A stretch of 64,000 bases of DNA from UBA2779 sp965232615 (lineage in GTDB: Bacteria > Spirochaetota > Spirochaetia > DSM-2461). Below the pieces are notes generated by a model. That model made no database searches and had not been told where the DNA came from. It was given only the letters and a program-made list of their open reading frames with translations. The stretch spans positions 620,001 through 684,000 of the forward strand of contig OZ246985.1 of assembly GCA_965232615.1 (NCBI GenBank), read 5' to 3'. A program made the translations under genes and the position numbers. Positions 61,800-64,000 of this stretch are shown in pieces; the stretch's first letter is position 1; each line of letters opens with the position of its first letter.

Positions 61800-62166
61800 G
61801 GCAACCTCTAAAAAACCGTTTTCGGAATTTGGCGCATTGGCGGTGCGTTCCTCGGGCTACGCCCTGCGGTACGCACCTGTTTAAGCGTTTGGCGGTGCGT
61901 TCCTCGGGCTACGCCCTGCGGTACGCACCTGTTTAAGCGTTTGGCGGTGCGTTCCTCGGGCTACGCCCTGCGGTACGCACCTGTTTAAGCGTTTGGCGGT
62001 GCGTTCCTCGGGCTACGCCCTGCGGTACGCACCTGTTTAAGCGTTTGGCGGTGCGTTCCTCGGGCTACGCCCTGCGGTACGCACCTGTTTACGTGAGCAT
62101 TTTGACAACGTAGCAGTAGGGAAAAAGATCAAGCCAAAAACGAAATAAGGTTTTTTAGAGGTGCCC
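61800..62166. repeat. MITE-like repeat, copy 10 (367 bp) with 52-bp tandem array
   Basis: Starts GGCAACCTCTAAAAAACCG and ends GGTTTTTTAGAGGTGCCC. Four full and one partial 52-bp units (start points 61839, 61891, 61943, 61995, 62047), each with the palindrome GGTGCGTTCCTCGGGCTAC / GCCCTGCGGTACGCACC. It lies 60 bp upstream of the start of DUF1566 gene C. Confidence 0.9.
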
Positions 62167-62459
62167 TTAAGCGAAACTTCAGTGTTCCCCACCTTGTCAC
62201 AAAATATCCCTTTGGAAAATCCCTTATCTCGCAGCACAGGATGGTTCACTGGCATTGAGTACGCTATTTCATAAAGGCATTGGCCAATACGGGGCAATTC
62301 CGGCAGCGCCAGGCATCTCTGTGCCTGCTGTGAGAAGGTGCCCCGTGATTCCAGGCATAACAATCCTGGGAACACTTAAAAGCACTTCTACGGCTTGCCA
62401 TTTGTCCAATTGCATGAAAAACAGGAAAAGGGCATTATGTAACAAAGGAGATGAAGAAT
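62167..62459. other. Unrecognised stretch upstream of the gpx fragment
   Basis: About 290 bp. The minus strand is open for about 68 codons (QRCLALPELPRIGQCLYEIA, NHPVLRDKGFSKGIFCDKVG) up to the repeat, suggesting another gene fragment. I cannot place it in a family. Confidence 0.25.
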
Positions 62460-62787
62460 ATGAAATGCAAGAAGAAAATGATACTATTGACAATGCTTCT
62501 CCTGGGAGGAATGACGGTCATGAATGCAGAAGGCTTCTATGATTTGAGGGCTCGGGAAATTGACGGCTCCATGCTTGATTTCAGCACCTTGCGGGGGCGC
62601 AAAGTGATGATTGTCAACACCGCCTCGAGATGCGGATTCACGCCGCAGTATGCCGGTCTCCAGGAGCTGCACGAAAAATACGGTGATACGGGATTTGCCA
62701 TCATTGGATTCCCCTCCAATGATTTTCTGGGCCAGGAGCCGGGCAGCAATGAGGGTATTCAGGCTTTTTGTTCACAGAACTATGGTA
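62460..62787 (+). pseudogene. Glutathione peroxidase-like gene, truncated
   Basis: From ATG 62460 (AAGGAG upstream) it codes for a hydrophobic signal-like start (KKMILLTMLLLGGMTVMNAE) and then the glutathione peroxidase fold: DFSTLRGRKVMIVNTASRCG with a peroxidatic Cys (not selenocysteine), YAGLQELHEKY, GFPSNDFLGQEPGSNEGIQA and FCSQNYG. At about 62787 the homology stops and transposase sequence begins, so roughly the last third is missing, including the Trp/Asn of the active site. Confidence 0.82.
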
Positions 62788-62795
62788 TTTTTCAG

Positions 62796-63019
62796 CAACA
62801 CATTCAAAACTTAAACCCATAATAAAAGTTGCAAAAATGCTAAAAAAGCATATTGCAAACATTCTTACATTTGTCCAACACAGGGTAACCAACGCATTCT
62901 CGGAAGGAATAAACAGTGTGATCCAGCATATAAAAGCAACCGCCAGAGGGTTTAGGAATTTTGAAAATTTCAGAACAGCGATACTTTTTCACTGCGGAAA
63001 ATTGGATATGTATCCATAG
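62796..63019 (+). pseudogene. ISL3-family transposase C-terminal fragment
   Basis: AKMLKKHIANILTFVQHRVT, NAFSEGINSVIQHIKATARG, FRNFENFRTAILFHCGKLDM: the typical end of ISL3-type transposases. It is fused to the broken gpx gene. Between 63020 and 63186 I see no gene. Confidence 0.78.
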
Positions 63020-63216
63020 GAAAGTTGGAAGAGCCAATTTTGTTGTAGATACAGAACAAGGATCTTTAATGAGGCTATCGGAATTCATCTGATAGCTTGA
63101 GGTATAAGAGCGCGCACAAGGTTCATCCCTCATCCTGCAGTGTTGTCTGTTCTCCTGGCCATTATCAAAGGTGATCGATTTTCTTATTGATGCGGGCAGC
63201 ACCGACAGTTTGTGAA

Positions 63217-63333
63217 CAACAGCCTTTTGCATCTTACAAGAAAGCATGGGCCCGATTGTTGTCAAAGGTTTACGAGATAGATCCTATGGTCTGCCCAAAA
63301 TGCGGATCGGAAATGAAGGTGATAACTATCAGC
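63217..63333 (+). pseudogene. IS91-like transposase fragment
   Basis: YKKAWARLLSKVYEIDPMVC followed by PKCGSEMKVITIS matches the conserved Ser-Trp-Ala-Arg-Leu ... CPxCGxxMK stretch near the end of IS91-type (Y-transposase) proteins. About 40 residues only. Confidence 0.65.
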
Positions 63334-63360
63334 CTAAAAAAAGCAGTTAACCCTCAAATT

Positions 63361-64000
63361 CTACTGAAGGACAAACTCCTGTGGAACTTTGAGCGGACGA
63401 TTTTCAAGAAAATACTGAAAGGCTATACTCAAAATCATTCGGTACAATCCAAACTCTTTCAACTGCTCCGCATTCTCGCTTATCCATTGGAGAATACGGT
63501 TTACTTGAGTCATTAAATGTCGGATTTTTTTGTAATGACCATGAATGCTCGTTAGCTTAAGAAACAAATTCCTTCCATGACGAATCAGGCGGCCTGGACC
63601 CTTCAAGAATAGTGATCGGCTGGTTCTGGCTTCATAATGTTTGTGCGGCATCACAAGGCGAATGAAGATACTCCGCCAGTTATAACAAAGGGCTATTATA
63701 CGAGCCATAACACGACAACGTGTTATATCTTGAGTCGTAAAGCCTGCCCATCCCCATTGGTTCTTCATTTCATCAAAAGTGTTCTCTGCATCTGCACGAT
63801 CACGATAGTGTGCCGCTATTGTCAGTAATTCATCATCCAAATCTGTCGCCAATACAGCATACTCATAGACATCTCTTTTACTCTCACCAATATCGAAAAG
63901 ATAATCTTCCTTCGCAAATGGCGGTGTAGACTTTATCGTTCTGATATGCCTTCTTAAGACGATAACCCGATGACTTCGACTCCAGCCTGAAAGGTAAAGT
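63361..64000 (-). CDS. IS1380-family transposase, C-terminal part (runs off the window)
   Basis: At least 212 codons, open to the right edge. HYRDRADAENTFDEMKNQWG with the catalytic Glu, GFTTQDITRCRVMARIIALC, YNWRSIFIRLV, and the C-terminal FYRMILSI-like region are family-typical. The N-terminal part lies beyond the window, so completeness is unknown. Same family as the fragment at 41.1-41.3 kb. Confidence 0.82.
   Translation of the reverse strand, partial: LYLSGWSRSHRVIVLRRHIRTIKSTPPFAKEDYLFDIGESKRDVYEYAVLATDLDDELLTIAAHYRDRADAENTFDEMKNQWGWAGFTTQDITRCRVMARIIALCYNWRSIFIRLVMPHKHYEARTSRSLFLKGPGRLIRHGRNLFLKLTSIHGHYKKIRHLMTQVNRILQWISENAEQLKEFGLYRMILSIAFQYFLENRPLKVPQEFVLQ

Overview
The window looks like a piece of a free-living or host-associated spirochaete chromosome (Spirochaetales). 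The grounds are the conserved block rpoN, hibernation factor, hprK, HPr (15.9 kb to the right joined to lexA and holA), lipoboxes of spirochaete type, several TPR proteins, pyruvate phosphate dikinase, and C-terminal DUF1566 lipoproteins of the kind seen in treponemes and relatives. No rRNA, tRNA or CRISPR array was found. The assignment rests on gene content only.

Layout. 1-6.3 kb: an oligopeptide/dipeptide ABC importer, all on the minus strand, in the order dppD, dppF, (IS256 debris and a short repeat), dppA, dppB, dppC (cut by the window edge). 6.4-9.2 kb: a DUF1566 lipoprotein with short palindromic repeats on both sides. 9.3-40.9 kb: mostly housekeeping or conserved genes: TPR proteins, a TPR-nuclease-like protein with a phosphoesterase/ParB-like partner, a SelB-like protein without a GTPase domain, a cation efflux protein, ferredoxin, epmA-efp, a methyltransferase, ppdK, pepF, the rpoN-hpf-hprK-ptsH-lexA-holA cluster, and a TraB protein. 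A second, frameshifted DUF1566 gene sits at 26.8-27.7 kb. 41-64 kb: accessory DNA rich in insertion sequences. Two near-identical IS1634-like elements (41.7 and 55.5 kb, same orientation) bracket about 11.7 kb holding an envelope methionine sulfoxide repair and thiol-redox island (trx, CcdA-thioredoxin fusion, msrB, msrA, two-component system) and a KAP-NTPase plus NACHT-NTPase pair. A third DUF1566 lipoprotein lies at 59.7-61.7 kb, followed by transposase remnants to the end.

The two signals that I consider most worth pursuing run through the whole window. First, about ten copies of a MITE-like repeat (core 161 bp, terminal inverted repeat beginning GGCAACCTCTAAAAAACC or GGGCACCTCTAAAAAACC, 4-bp target duplications seen in three copies). 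161 plus 4 is 165, or 55 codons, and one copy sits in frame inside the signal peptide region of a TPR gene, reminiscent of the Rickettsia palindromic elements. Second, the three DUF1566 lipoprotein genes end in a short hypervariable tail, a constant GC-rich 3' end, and a 14-15 bp perfect hairpin placed 20-21 nt after the stop codon, the architecture of diversity-generating retroelement targets; differences between two of the tails fall almost entirely in codon positions 1 and 2. All three genes are bracketed by the repeat. No reverse transcriptase or template repeat is in the window, so this stays a hypothesis.

How the genes work together: the importer feeds peptides to PepF-type peptidases; RpoN, HPr and HPr kinase form a regulatory module; EpmA modifies EF-P on Lys34; the Msr island appears to move electrons through the membrane CcdA domain to exported thioredoxin-like domains and on to exported MsrA and MsrB under control of its own histidine kinase and response regulator; the KAP-NACHT pair is a candidate phage-defence unit carried on the same IS-bracketed segment.
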